The notes: generated by a model not told the origin, from the letters alone. Positions 1 through 7,881 are shown, counted from the first letter of the stretch. The stretch is 9,925 bases of DNA from Planctomycetaceae bacterium (GCA_003445035.1 DLVV01000159.1:20786-30710), one strand, 5' to 3'. Program-made: numbers and translations.

Positions 1-600
1 GGTTACGAGGGTCTACACGAGTTGGCCGCCGATCCACAGGATGGCCCTCACGTGGTCGCCATCGATTACGGAATGAAATGGAATATCCCTCGCCATCTCC
101 GCCAACTGGGCTGCCGAGTGACCGTGGTTCCGGGAACGGCGACGGCCGAAGAGGTGCTGTCGCACGAACCCGACGGGGTGTTTCTTTCCAACGGTCCCGG
201 CGATCCGCGTCCACTGGACTACGCGATCGAGACAATTCGTGGCCTGCTGGGCCAGAAACCGATCTTCGGGATCTGCCTGGGCCACCAGTTGCTGGGCCTG
301 GCGTTGGGAGGAGACATCTACAAGCTGAAGTTCGGTCATCGTGGGGCCAACCAACCGGTACTCAATCGCGACACCGGGCGAGTTGAGATCACCACTCAGA
401 ATCATGGATTTGCGATCGAGGCCGAGAGCCTCGGCGAGGAGATCGAGGTGACCCACGTCAATCTCAACGACCAGACGGTCGAGGGGATTCGCAGCCGTTC
501 GCTGGGAGCCATCGGTGTGCAATACCATCCCGAAGCGTCAGCCGGGCCACACGACAGCCACTACCTCTTTGGCGATTTCCGGAAGATGTTGCTTGGCTAG
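1..600 (+). CDS. carA: Carbamoyl-phosphate synthase small (glutaminase) subunit, 3' part
   Basis: This subunit hydrolyses glutamine and passes ammonia to the large subunit CarB, which makes carbamoyl phosphate for pyrimidine and arginine synthesis in the cytoplasm. The reading frame is open from the first base of the window, so the gene starts upstream; the visible 199 residues cover the class I glutamine amidotransferase domain. Direct evidence is the nucleophile elbow [10 protein letters not shown] (Cys codon at 274-276), the oxyanion-side motif FLSNGPGDP (about 181-207), and the catalytic His and Glu in YHPEAS (codons 526-528 and 532-534). The ending, [16 protein letters not shown], matches the usual CarA C-terminus, so the 3' end is intact. 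The N-terminal CarA-specific domain lies outside the window. carB is not seen here. A TTG at 22 is in frame but is internal, not a start. Identification is secure. Confidence 0.96.
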   Translation, partial: GYEGLHELAADPQDGPHVVAIDYGMKWNIPRHLRQLGCRVTVVPGTATAEEVLSHEPDGVFLSNGPGDPRPLDYAIETIRGLLGQKPIFGICLGHQLLGLALGGDIYKLKFGHRGANQPVLNRDTGRVEITTQNHGFAIEAESLGEEIEVTHVNLNDQTVEGIRSRSLGAIGVQYHPEASAGPHDSHYLFGDFRKMLLG

Positions 601-617
601 GGACGTGTCGCTAGAGT
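589..617 (+). promoter_or_regulatory. Possible sigma70-like promoter before ndk
   Basis: TTGCTT at 589-594 and TAGAGT at 612-617 are separated by 17 bp, the ideal spacing for a housekeeping sigma factor. The -35 matches consensus at 3 of 6 positions and the -10 at 4 of 6. The -35 lies in the last codons of carA. It would give ndk a leader of roughly 95 bases. Matches this weak occur by chance, so this is only a candidate. Confidence 0.18.
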
Positions 618-703
618 ATCCGCCCTCCGATTTCAGGTGAAAACCTTCGGGACGGCATTCGACCGGTTTCCGATCGGGATGGATGACGAATACTCCAACG
701 ACC

Positions 704-709
704 AAGGGA
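704..709 (+). promoter_or_regulatory. Ribosome binding site deciding the ndk start
   Basis: AAGGGA lies 8 bases before the ATG at 718. It supports that ATG over an in-frame GTG at 637, which would add 27 residues with no counterpart in the NDK family. Confidence 0.5.
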
Positions 710-717
710 CTCCCACG

Positions 718-1185
718 ATGGCGACCGAGCGTTCTCTGATTCTGTTCAAGCCCGATTGCATCCAGCGCCGCCTGTCGGGGCAGTTGCTCTGCCGGATCGA
801 AGACAAGGGCATGAAGATCGTCGGCATGAAAATGCTGCAGGTGACGCCCGAACTGGCTCGCGAACACTACGCCGAGCACATCGAGAAACCGTTTTATCCG
901 TTGCTCGAGGAGTTCATCACGGCGGGACCGGTGATCGCCCTGGTGGTCGAGGGTCCGGAGGCGATCGGCGTGATCCGGACCTTGTTGGGACCAACCAACG
1001 GTCGCGACGCAGCACCCGGCACGATCCGTGGTGACTACGGAGCCAGCCGGCAGATGAACCTGGTCCACGGCAGCGACGGTCCCGAGGCCGCCGCCCGCGA
1101 GATCGACATCTACTTCCGCCCCGAGGAACTCTGCGACTACACCCCCACCCTCGACGGATGGGTCTGCGCTGACGACGAGAGGTAG
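718..1185 (+). CDS. ndk: Nucleoside diphosphate kinase
   Basis: Transfers the gamma phosphate between nucleoside triphosphates and diphosphates through a phosphohistidine, balancing NTP and dNTP pools. The 155-residue product starts MATERSLILFKPD, with the family's first strand and the Lys-Pro-Asp at residues 11-13. It contains the substrate loop GPTNGRDAAPGTIRGDYG (91-108) and the active-site motif NLVHGSD with phosphoacceptor His117. The start is set by the AAGGGA ribosome binding site and by homology. The protein is somewhat longer than the 143-residue E. coli enzyme. Its C-terminus (EELCDYTPTLDGWVC) resembles the eukaryotic-type tail ending in WIYE, which suggests a hexameric rather than tetrameric enzyme (inference). 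It follows carA after 117 bp on the same strand and converges on sucD with a 6-bp gap. Confidence 0.97.
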   Translation: MATERSLILFKPDCIQRRLSGQLLCRIEDKGMKIVGMKMLQVTPELAREHYAEHIEKPFYPLLEEFITAGPVIALVVEGPEAIGVIRTLLGPTNGRDAAPGTIRGDYGASRQMNLVHGSDGPEAAAREIDIYFRPEELCDYTPTLDGWVCADDER

Positions 1186-1191
1186 AGACTC

Positions 1192-2076
1192 CTACTCGGA
1201 CGCCTTCTCGATCGCCCGCTTCAGTGCCGCGCCCATGTCGGCAGGGCTTTCGGCCACTTCGACGCCCGCCGCCTGCAAGGCGGCGATCTTGTCTGCCGCG
1301 GTGCCGCTGCCACCGGAGATGATCGCTCCGGCATGCCCCATCCGCTTGCCCGGAGGGGCCGTGGCTCCGGCGATGAAGGCCGCCACCGGCTTGGTCACGT
1401 TCGCCTCGATGTGGGCGGCCGCCTGCTCCTCGGCGTTCCCCCCGATCTCACCGATCATCAGGATCGCTTCCGTCTGGGAATCGGCCTGGAACAGATCAAG
1501 TACGTCGATGAAGTTCGTTCCGTTGACCGGATCGCCACCGATCCCCACGCAGGTCGACTGGCCGAGCCCCACGTTGCCCAACTGCCACGCCGCCTCGTAG
1601 GTCAGCGTGCCGGATCGGCTGACGAGCCCGACCGAACCCGACGAATGAATGTAGCCGGGCATGATCCCGATCTTGGCCACCCCGGGCGTGATCACCCCGG
1701 GACAGTTCGGCCCCACCAGCCGACAGTTGTCCAGGCCATCTATGTGCTGTCGTACCCGCACCATGTCGAGCACCGGCACCCCCTCGGTGATCGCGATGAT
1801 CAGTGCGATCCCCGCATCGGCCGCCTCGGTGATCGCACCGGCACAAAAACGCGGCGGCACAAACACCATGGACGTGTTCGCCCCGGTCGCCTCGATCGCC
1901 TCGGCCACCGAATCGAAAACCGGGAACCCGTCGATCTCTGTCCCGCCCTTGCCGGGAGTGACTCCTCCTACCAGCGGTGTCCCGTACTCGCGACACTGCT
2001 GGCTGTGGAACAACCCGGTGCGACCGGTGATGCCCTGGCAGAGGACCTTCGTCTGTTCGTTGACAAGAATGCTCAT
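1192..2076 (-). CDS. sucD: Succinyl-CoA synthetase, alpha subunit
   Basis: The alpha subunit binds CoA and carries the phosphohistidine in the reversible conversion of succinyl-CoA plus NDP and phosphate to succinate, CoA and NTP, a TCA-cycle step. The 294-residue product is close to the usual 289-290. It shows the N-terminal CoA-binding fold with [12 protein letters not shown] (14-25), [10 protein letters not shown] (37-46), the NCPG loop (124-127), [11 protein letters not shown] (153-163) and the active-site His248 in [14 protein letters not shown]. The start [10 protein letters not shown] is chosen by homology; the frame stays open upstream to about 2325, but that extension overlaps sucC and has no family match. 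It follows sucC by 56 bp and no good Shine-Dalgarno is visible, so translation may depend on coupling or a leader-independent mechanism. A weak GGTC/GACC hairpin (2099-2110) lies in the spacer. Confidence 0.97.
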   Translation of the reverse strand: MSILVNEQTKVLCQGITGRTGLFHSQQCREYGTPLVGGVTPGKGGTEIDGFPVFDSVAEAIEATGANTSMVFVPPRFCAGAITEAADAGIALIIAITEGVPVLDMVRVRQHIDGLDNCRLVGPNCPGVITPGVAKIGIMPGYIHSSGSVGLVSRSGTLTYEAAWQLGNVGLGQSTCVGIGGDPVNGTNFIDVLDLFQADSQTEAILMIGEIGGNAEEQAAAHIEANVTKPVAAFIAGATAPPGKRMGHAGAIISGGSGTAADKIAALQAAGVEVAESPADMGAALKRAIEKASE

Positions 2077-2132
2077 CGGTTTGCCGTTCGTTATTGTGGG
2101 TCTCTTGGACCAATAGGTTCCAGGCAGAAAAT

Positions 2133-3320
2133 TCAGGCACTCAGTGTGGCGACAACTTTCTGGGCCGCATCGGTCAGGTCGGTGGCCGAGATGATGTCGC
2201 GATCGGACCCCTCGAGCATCTCGCGGGCCAACTCGACATTGGTCCCCTCCAGTCGCACCACCAGCGGAACGGTGATCCCGACATTCTCGTAAGCTCCCAG
2301 CAGGGCCTCGACGATCGTGTCGCACTTCATGATCCCGCCAAAGATGTTGACCAGGATCGCCTTGACGTTGGAGTCATCAAGAATGATCCGGAACGCCTCG
2401 GTCACCGCCTCGACATTGGCTCCGCCTCCCACGTCGAGAAAGTTGGCCGGTTCCCCGCCGTGCAGCTTGATCAGGTCCATTGTGCTCATGGCCAGCCCGG
2501 CCCCATTGACCAAACAGCCGATGTTCCCGTCCAGGTTGACGTAACTCAGCCCGGCCTCACCGGCTCGCACCTCGGCCGGATCCTCCTCGTCCAAATCCCG
2601 CAGGTCGTCGAACGACTCGTGCCGGAACATCGCGTTGTCATCGAAGCTGACCTTCGCGTCCAGGCACAGCAACTGTCCCCCCGCGGTGACGACCAGGGGA
2701 TTCACCTCCGTCAAGCTGCAGTCGTTCTCGACGAAGAACCGGCACAACGCCGGGAACAACTCGATGGCGTTCTCCATCGCCTCCCCATCGAGCCCCAGCG
2801 ACTCGCCGACCGTGCGAGCCTGGTCGGCAGTCAGTCCGTCGACGACGTCGAACGCCTCGTTGTGAATCTTTTCGGGTGTCTCGGCAGCCACCTCTTCGAT
2901 CGCCACCCCTCCTTCGGTCGAGGTGATCAGCACCGGGCTGCTGGTTTCGCGATCGATCACGATCCCCAGGTACAGTTCGCGGGCGATGTCGAGCCCCTCC
3001 TCGACGAACAGGGTCTTGACCGTCTTGCCCTCCTCACCGGTCTGGATCGTGACCAGGGTGTTGCCGATCATCCTGGCGGCGTGTTCGCGGGCCTCGTCGG
3101 CCGACCGGACCAGCACCACCCCGGGCTGTTCGGGCTCTTCGGCAAACCGCCCCTTGCCCCGCCCTCCGGCGTGAATCTGTGACTTGACGACAGCCAGTTC
3201 GCCGCCCAGTTCCTCGAAGGCGGCAGCGGCCTCCTCGGCCGTGCGGGCAACGATGCCGCGAGGCACCGCCACTCCGAAGGCTTTCAACAGGTCCTTGCCC
3301 TGGTACTCGTGGATCTTCAT
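2133..3320 (-). CDS. sucC: Succinyl-CoA synthetase, ADP/GDP-forming beta subunit
   Basis: The beta subunit holds the nucleotide and succinate sites and pairs with SucD. The 395-residue product (E. coli 388) opens with the family signature [12 protein letters not shown]. An ATP-grasp domain follows, with [12 protein letters not shown] (46-57), the Mg-binding acidic motifs EVNPLV (205-210) and DAKVSFDD (221-228), and then the C-terminal ligase domain with [10 protein letters not shown] (273-282), [11 protein letters not shown] (296-306), FGGIMKCD (327-334) and VVRLEGTN (354-361). The start is backed by AGGA (plus-strand 3327-3330), 6 bases before the ATG. It lies 81 bp downstream of purA on the same strand and is probably cotranscribed with purA and sucD. 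Whether it uses ADP or GDP cannot be told from the sequence by eye. Confidence 0.97.
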   Translation of the reverse strand: MKIHEYQGKDLLKAFGVAVPRGIVARTAEEAAAAFEELGGELAVVKSQIHAGGRGKGRFAEEPEQPGVVLVRSADEAREHAARMIGNTLVTIQTGEEGKTVKTLFVEEGLDIARELYLGIVIDRETSSPVLITSTEGGVAIEEVAAETPEKIHNEAFDVVDGLTADQARTVGESLGLDGEAMENAIELFPALCRFFVENDCSLTEVNPLVVTAGGQLLCLDAKVSFDDNAMFRHESFDDLRDLDEEDPAEVRAGEAGLSYVNLDGNIGCLVNGAGLAMSTMDLIKLHGGEPANFLDVGGGANVEAVTEAFRIILDDSNVKAILVNIFGGIMKCDTIVEALLGAYENVGITVPLVVRLEGTNVELAREMLEGSDRDIISATDLTDAAQKVVATLSA

Positions 3321-3401
3321 CTCATGTCCTGCCGTAGAATCAGTCTCGGAGACGTATGGAAATCAGGCACGGAAACGCTGCATGATGTCGAGGCGACCGG
3401 T

Positions 3402-4691
3402 TCAAACTCGGTCAACCAGGATTGTCTGTTCCCGATCGGGGCCAACCGACACGATGTCGACCGGAGAGCCGACCAGTTCGGCGACCACGTCCAGGTAGTT
3501 CCGGGCCTCGACCGGCAAATCCTCGAGCTTGCGGATTCCGGTGAGATCCGCCTGCCACCCCGGCATCGACCTCAGCACCGGCCTGGCCCGGGCGAGTTCT
3601 TCCAATTGGGCCGGAAAATCGGTGGTTCGCTCTCCGTCGATCTCGTAGGCCTCACAGACCTGGACCTCCTCGAGCTTGCCCAGGACATCCAGCAGCATCA
3701 CCGCCAGGCAATCGACACCCGAAAGTCGCGCACCGTAGCCGGTCGCCACCGAATCGAACCAGCCGCAACGTCGCGGCCGCCCGGTCACTGTTCCGTACTC
3801 GTTTCCCTCGTCACGGATATGCTGCCCGATCTCGTTGTCCAGTTCGGTGGGGAACGGTCCACCGCCGACCCGGGTCGTGTAGGCCTTGACGACCCCGATC
3901 ATCCGTTCAATCGCCCGTTCGGGCACACCGCTGCCGGAGTGAATGCCGGCCCCGGAACTGTTCGACGAGGTGACGAAAGGGAAGGTGCCGTGGTCGAGAT
4001 CGAGCAACGACCCCTGGGCGCCTTCAAAGAGAACACGCCGACCGGCGGCGAGAGCCTTGTGGAGATGAGAGGTGGTGTCGGTGACGAACGGTGCCAGCCG
4101 TTCCGCGTACTGGCTGTACTCGCCGTAGATCGCTTCGGCATCGAGCGGTTCAGACTCGGGATCGAGTGCCTGCAGCACACGATTCTTGTGCCCGACAACC
4201 GTCCCGACCCGGTCCCGGAGTGACTCGCCGCGGACCAAATCGCCCATGCGAATCGCGTGGGTCCGTCCCGCCTTGTCACGATAACACGTGCCGATCCCTC
4301 GCATCGTGGTTCCGATCGCATCACCACCCCGTCCCTTTTCGAGCACGGCTTCCTCGGCCGTGTGCCACGGAAACACCACGTGAGCCCGGTTACTGATCAA
4401 CAGGCTTCCGTCGATGCCACCGTTGCGGCCGACAATCCCATCGAGTTCCTCGAGGAATGCCCGCGGATCGATCACCACACCGCCTGTGACGACCGACTCG
4501 ACTCCGGGCCGAAGAATCCCGGCCGGCAACAGAGAGAGCTTGTAGGTCTGGCCATCGAACTGAACGGTGTGCCCGGCATTGTTGCCCCCCTGGTAGCGGA
4601 CAACGATGTCGTGATCTTCGGTCAGCAGGTCGACGATCTTGCCCTTGGCCTCGTCGCCCCACTGAAGACCAATCACGGAAGTGGCAGGCAC
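3402..4691 (-). CDS. purA: Adenylosuccinate synthetase
   Basis: Couples IMP and aspartate to adenylosuccinate using GTP, the first committed step to AMP. With the GTG start at 4691 the protein has 429 residues (E. coli 432), and key residues fall at their classical numbers: Asp13 in QWGDEAKGK, His41 in GGNNAGHT, Thr129 in GTTMRGIG and Arg143. Further motifs are [21 protein letters not shown] (223-242), [16 protein letters not shown] (268-283) and [11 protein letters not shown] (303-313). Several otherwise near-invariant positions differ: GDEGKGK reads GDEAKGK, GGHNAGHT reads [17 protein letters not shown] reads GTTMRGIGT, and the guanine-site TKLDVLDG reads MLLDVLGK with the Asp kept. An in-frame start at 4844 would add 51 residues of non-family sequence, so it is disfavoured. 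No Shine-Dalgarno is seen before the GTG. It heads the purA-sucC-sucD set. Confidence 0.95.
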   Translation of the reverse strand: MPATSVIGLQWGDEAKGKIVDLLTEDHDIVVRYQGGNNAGHTVQFDGQTYKLSLLPAGILRPGVESVVTGGVVIDPRAFLEELDGIVGRNGGIDGSLLISNRAHVVFPWHTAEEAVLEKGRGGDAIGTTMRGIGTCYRDKAGRTHAIRMGDLVRGESLRDRVGTVVGHKNRVLQALDPESEPLDAEAIYGEYSQYAERLAPFVTDTTSHLHKALAAGRRVLFEGAQGSLLDLDHGTFPFVTSSNSSGAGIHSGSGVPERAIERMIGVVKAYTTRVGGGPFPTELDNEIGQHIRDEGNEYGTVTGRPRRCGWFDSVATGYGARLSGVDCLAVMLLDVLGKLEEVQVCEAYEIDGERTTDFPAQLEELARARPVLRSMPGWQADLTGIRKLEDLPVEARNYLDVVAELVGSPVDIVSVGPDREQTILVDRV

Positions 4692-4876
4692 GGCGTCGTG
4701 ATTCCGTCGATTCGAGTCAATTCTTGCGGCGGGAGGGGTCGCGTTGATTCGCCTGTTGTCATCGGTTGGGCCAGCGGCATTTTCGCTCGCCGGTGCACCG
4801 ATTCTGATCTTGTCGACCCCGTCGGTCTGGCCTAGTGTACCCAATCACCAGCCGGTTGGGGAGCAAGGCGAGCCGC
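4692..4876. promoter_or_regulatory. Divergent intergenic region between purA and the receiver gene
   Basis: These 185 bp must hold the promoter of the purA-sucC-sucD set on the - strand and that of the response regulator on the + strand, unless the latter is unusually arranged. No convincing paired -35/-10 boxes, operator repeats or riboswitch were recognised. A short TACACT (minus strand, about 4834-4839) could be a -10 element but lacks a good partner. The region keeps open frames on both strands, as is common in GC-rich DNA. Confidence 0.35.
4865..4868 (+). promoter_or_regulatory. Ribosome binding site deciding the receiver start
   Basis: AAGG within GAGCAAGGCGAG lies 8 bases before the GTG at 4877. 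It favours this start over an in-frame GTG at 4835, which lacks a comparable site. Confidence 0.45.
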
Positions 4877-5260
4877 GTGAACGACCCGACAGGATTTCGC
4901 GTGCTGCTGGTCGACGACGACGAGTCGATCCTCGAGGTGATCTCCGCGGCCTTCGAGCACCACGGGTACGGGGTGCTGGAGGCCAGGGACGGATCCGAGG
5001 CGCTGGTTCGGGCCGAACGGGACGCACCCGACCTCGTGGTTCTCGACCTGGTCATGCCCCGTCGCAGTGGCTTCGCCGTGCTCGACCGGTTGCGTCAACG
5101 CCACGCCACGCACCCTCCCATCATCGTTGTCACCGCCAACACCGATCCGCGGCACGAACAGTTCGCCCACGACCACGGTGCCGACGCATTCTTCCGCAAG
5201 CCGTTCGACATCGACTCGCTGCTCCAGACCGCAGCGGACCTGTTGAAAAACGGCCGCTAG
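4877..5260 (+). CDS. Single-domain response regulator (CheY-like receiver)
   Basis: A stand-alone receiver of 127 residues with no output domain, expected to be phosphorylated by a histidine kinase or phosphotransfer protein and to act by protein contact. The canonical residues are all present: acidic triad Asp13-Asp14-Asp15 in LLVDDDES, phosphoacceptor Asp57 in VVLDLVMP, switch Thr86 in VVTAN and Lys108 in FFRKPF. The GTG at 4877 is chosen because the preceding AAGG is well placed and the domain begins a few residues later; starting at 4835 would add 14 residues. No kinase, chemotaxis gene or transcription-factor domain is nearby, so its partner and output are unknown. It is divergent from purA and converges on the MoaD-like gene, sharing a CTAG at the end. 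I assign no gene name because single-domain receivers have many roles. Confidence 0.93.
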   Translation: MNDPTGFRVLLVDDDESILEVISAAFEHHGYGVLEARDGSEALVRAERDAPDLVVLDLVMPRRSGFAVLDRLRQRHATHPPIIVVTANTDPRHEQFAHDHGADAFFRKPFDIDSLLQTAADLLKNGR

Positions 5261-5520
5261 CCTCCACCGATCGCCAGCAGGAAGTGCACCTGGCTGTCGG
5301 GCTCCAGTTGTGCCAGCAGGCCCATCGCTCTGACATGGCCGTCGACGGCGACCCGCAACCCGGGTTTCAACTCCCCGTCCTCAAGCACCCGATCGGCGAA
5401 GCCGGGAAACCGCTCGTCCAGTGCCCCGATCAGCCGCCGCACACTGGTCGCCTCAACCTCCAGTTCCACCTCGCCCCCGGTCAGATCACGTGCGGGAGCG
5501 GGAATGTGGACGCGGGGCAT
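5257..5520 (-). CDS. MoaD/ThiS-family ubiquitin-like sulfur carrier protein
   Basis: An 87-residue protein with the size, beta-grasp-like pattern and C-terminal glycine tail (FLLAIGGG) of MoaD/ThiS carriers. In such proteins the last glycine is adenylated and converted to a thiocarboxylate that donates sulfur; in MoaD the sulfur builds the dithiolene of molybdopterin. Supporting segments are VRRLIGALDERFPGF (27-41), the helix after strand 2, and the KPGLRVAVDGHVRAM stretch (52-66), which matches the conserved V-N/D-G strand. The tail has three glycines rather than two. It starts 18 bp after the molybdenum-hydroxylase catalytic subunit and is the last gene of that operon, which argues for a MoaD-type role in cofactor supply. 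The MoaE, MoeB and ThiF partners are not in the window. ThiS or another sulfur-relay role cannot be excluded. Confidence 0.82.
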   Translation of the reverse strand: MPRVHIPAPARDLTGGEVELEVEATSVRRLIGALDERFPGFADRVLEDGELKPGLRVAVDGHVRAMGLLAQLEPDSQVHFLLAIGGG

Positions 5521-5538
5521 CGGCTGGGAACCGGGGGG

Positions 5539-7881
5539 CTATCCGTCGCTGGCCAGCAACTCGTGCAGCATCTTTGGCGGTGACATCGGCAGGCTCCGCA
5601 TCCTCACCCCGGTGGCACGGAAAATCGCATTGGCCATCGCTGCCGGCGGCGGCACGATCGGCACCTCTCCCACGCCGCGGACGCCGAAGGGATGTCCCGG
5701 ATTGGGCACCTCGACGATGATCGTCTCGATGTCCGGCAGGTCGTAACAGGTGGGAATGCGATAATCGAGAAAGCTGGCGTTGTGCAACCGACCGTCATCG
5801 CCGTAGTGGTACTCCTCGTTGAGTGCCCAGCCGATGCCCTGGGCGGCCCCGCCCTGCATCTGGCCCTCGACATAACTGGGGTGGATCGCCGTGCCGACGT
5901 CCTGGACGACGGTGTAACGGAGAACCTGGACCTTGCCGGTGTCGGGATCGACCTCGACATCGGCGATGTGCGTCCCGAATGCGCCCCCATGCTTGTCGGC
6001 GTTGACCGAGCCACGGCCGACGACCGGCCCTCCGGTCTGGGTCAGCTTGCCGGAGATCTCCTGGAAACTGATCGTCTTCCCTTCGGGTCCGGTCAATGTC
6101 GCTCCGTCGCCGTACTCGACCTGTTCGGATTCAACATCCCACAGCATCGCGGCCCGCTGACGGAGCTGAGCCTGGATATCCTCCGCGGCCTTGATCGCCG
6201 CCAGTCCCGTGGCGTGGCAGGTTCGGCTGCCACCGGTCACGTCGGTGTGGCCGATGCTGTCGGTGTCCACGACCGTCGGCGTGACATCCTCGGCCGCGAT
6301 CCCCAGGATCTCGGCCAACTGCATCGCCACCGACGCCCGGGTGCCGCCGATGTCGGTCGAACCTTCGATCAAAGACACCGTGCCGTCCTCGTTGACCGTC
6401 GCCGCGACCACCGAATTGCCCCCGAAGTTGAACCAGAATCCCGAGGCGATTCCGCGACCGCGGTTCGGCCCTTCCAGCGGCGACTGCCAGTGGTCGCTCA
6501 ACTCGACCGCCTTGATCGTCTCCCACATCCCGACCGGCGGATAGGTCACCCCATCAACCCGTTCGTCGCCCTCCTTGACCGCGTTCTTCAGGCGAAACTC
6601 GACAGGGCAGATTCCCTGCGCCTCACAGATCTCGTCGACGATCGTCTCGGTGGCCAGCGCCACGTGGGTCGACCCCGGGGCACGGTACGCATTGGAGCGA
6701 GGCTTGTTGACACAGATGTCGTAGCCGTCGATCCGCCCGTTGGGAACGTCGTAACAGGCAAACACGCACATGCAGCCCGGATTGATCGGCGAGCCGGGAA
6801 ACGCTCCGGCCTCGAACAGAAGCTCCGCCTCTCCGGCGGTGATCTTCCCCTCGGCGTCGACACCAATCTTGACCTTCATGTACGAGCCCGGCGTTGGGCC
6901 GGTCGCGTCAAAGACGTTGGACCGATCCATGTTCAGTTTCACCGGCCGGCCCGAAAGTCTCGACAGTACCGCGGCGACCGGCTGCAGGTAGACCGCGATC
7001 TTGCCACCGAAACCGCCTCCGATCTCCATCGGCACGACCTTGACCTTCGAGATCGCCACGTCGAGCAGCTCGGCCACCTGCATGCGGATCATGAAGGAGC
7101 CCTGGGTGCTGGTCCAGACGGTGATCTTGCCGTCGGGGGACCAGAACGCCGTTGCCGTGTGAGGCTCGATGTATCCCTGGTGAACCGTCTCGGTGGTGAA
7201 CTCGCGTTCGATGACCAGTTCGGCGGCAGCAAAGCCGGCATCGACATCGCCCTTTTCGTAATGAAAATGCTTGGCAACGTTGGTGGGGGTGTCTCCGGTC
7301 TCTCCGGCCGGCTGCCGGTCGGTGCGAACGTCGTCGTTGAGCACCGGGGCATCGGCACCGCGGGCCTCGCGGACATCCAGCACCGGGGGCAGCACCTCGT
7401 ACTCGACCTCGATCAACCGCGCCGCCTCCTCGGCGATGTGCACCGAATCGGCCGCCACCGCCGCAACGGCGTGACCGGTGTAGAGCACCTTGTCGTTGGC
7501 CAACACGTTCTGGTTGAGGTGGTACCAGTCGACCATCCCTTCGCCCAGATCCCCGGCACGGTGATCGGCCGACGGCATGTCGGCGTTGGTGCACACGGCG
7601 TGCACCCCCGGAACCTCCGCGGCTCTGGAGGTGTCGATCGAGACGATCCGTGCGTGCGCGTGAGGACTTCTGAGCACGTAGCCCTGCAGCAGCCCCGAGA
7701 GCTTGATGTCAGCCCCGTAGCGGGCCCGGCCGGTCACCTTGTCGGTGCCATCGTGTCGGATCGGCCGGGTGCCGACCACGTCATAATCGGGCAATCGGCC
7801 TTCTTCAACCAGTCGCTGGTTACCGGGCGTCCCCCCGGGAAACGGCTCAACGCGGAACTGGCGGTCTTCGACGGTCGCCAT
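5539..7881 (-). CDS. Molybdenum hydroxylase, molybdopterin-binding catalytic subunit (xanthine dehydrogenase family)
   Basis: The catalytic subunit of a three-part Mo/FeS/FAD hydroxylase, which hydroxylates a carbon using water and passes electrons to the FeS and FAD subunits. Of its 780 residues, about 45-165 form the a/b hammerhead domain (DKVTGRARYGADI) and the rest the two Mopterin-binding domains. Seen motifs are HQGYIEPHTA (234-243), STQGSFMIRMQ (258-268, Gln260 at the Mo-site loop), GGGFGGK (288-294), NAYRAPGSTHV (397-407) and the catalytic Glu739 in VRGVGE. The CoxL loop AYRCSFR of CO dehydrogenase is absent, and the residue matching the purine-contacting Glu after GGGFGGK in bovine xanthine oxidase is Ile295, while the Arg of the AFRGFGG loop is kept (Arg400). 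The substrate is therefore probably neither CO nor a typical purine. There is no signal peptide, so it is likely cytoplasmic. Its ATG shares a base with the upstream stop (TGATG). Confidence 0.95.
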   Translation of the reverse strand: MATVEDRQFRVEPFPGGTPGNQRLVEEGRLPDYDVVGTRPIRHDGTDKVTGRARYGADIKLSGLLQGYVLRSPHAHARIVSIDTSRAAEVPGVHAVCTNADMPSADHRAGDLGEGMVDWYHLNQNVLANDKVLYTGHAVAAVAADSVHIAEEAARLIEVEYEVLPPVLDVREARGADAPVLNDDVRTDRQPAGETGDTPTNVAKHFHYEKGDVDAGFAAAELVIEREFTTETVHQGYIEPHTATAFWSPDGKITVWTSTQGSFMIRMQVAELLDVAISKVKVVPMEIGGGFGGKIAVYLQPVAAVLSRLSGRPVKLNMDRSNVFDATGPTPGSYMKVKIGVDAEGKITAGEAELLFEAGAFPGSPINPGCMCVFACYDVPNGRIDGYDICVNKPRSNAYRAPGSTHVALATETIVDEICEAQGICPVEFRLKNAVKEGDERVDGVTYPPVGMWETIKAVELSDHWQSPLEGPNRGRGIASGFWFNFGGNSVVAATVNEDGTVSLIEGSTDIGGTRASVAMQLAEILGIAAEDVTPTVVDTDSIGHTDVTGGSRTCHATGLAAIKAAEDIQAQLRQRAAMLWDVESEQVEYGDGATLTGPEGKTISFQEISGKLTQTGGPVVGRGSVNADKHGGAFGTHIADVEVDPDTGKVQVLRYTVVQDVGTAIHPSYVEGQMQGGAAQGIGWALNEEYHYGDDGRLHNASFLDYRIPTCYDLPDIETIIVEVPNPGHPFGVRGVGEVPIVPPPAAMANAIFRATGVRMRSLPMSPPKMLHELLASDG

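Noticed and set aside
637..717. N-terminal extension of ndk from a GTG at 637
   Set aside because: The ATG at 718 has a ribosome binding site and the normal NDK N-terminus.
2077..2325. N-terminal extension of sucD to 2325
   Set aside because: It would overlap the end of sucC by nearly 200 bp and encodes Arg-rich non-family sequence; the homologous start is at 2076.
1333..3182. Long + strand frames of 319 and 362 codons opposite sucD and sucC
   Set aside because: They are antisense shadows of two clearly identified genes, without recognisable motifs or ribosome binding sites.
4692..4844. N-terminal extension of purA by 51 residues
   Set aside because: The sequence has no family match, no targeting signal is visible, and the GTG at 4691 restores exact canonical residue numbering.
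6680..7200. Calling the catalytic subunit CoxL (CO dehydrogenase) from the coxMSL-like gene order
   Set aside because: The AYRCSFR signature loop is missing; the aligned loop reads NAYRAPGSTHV.
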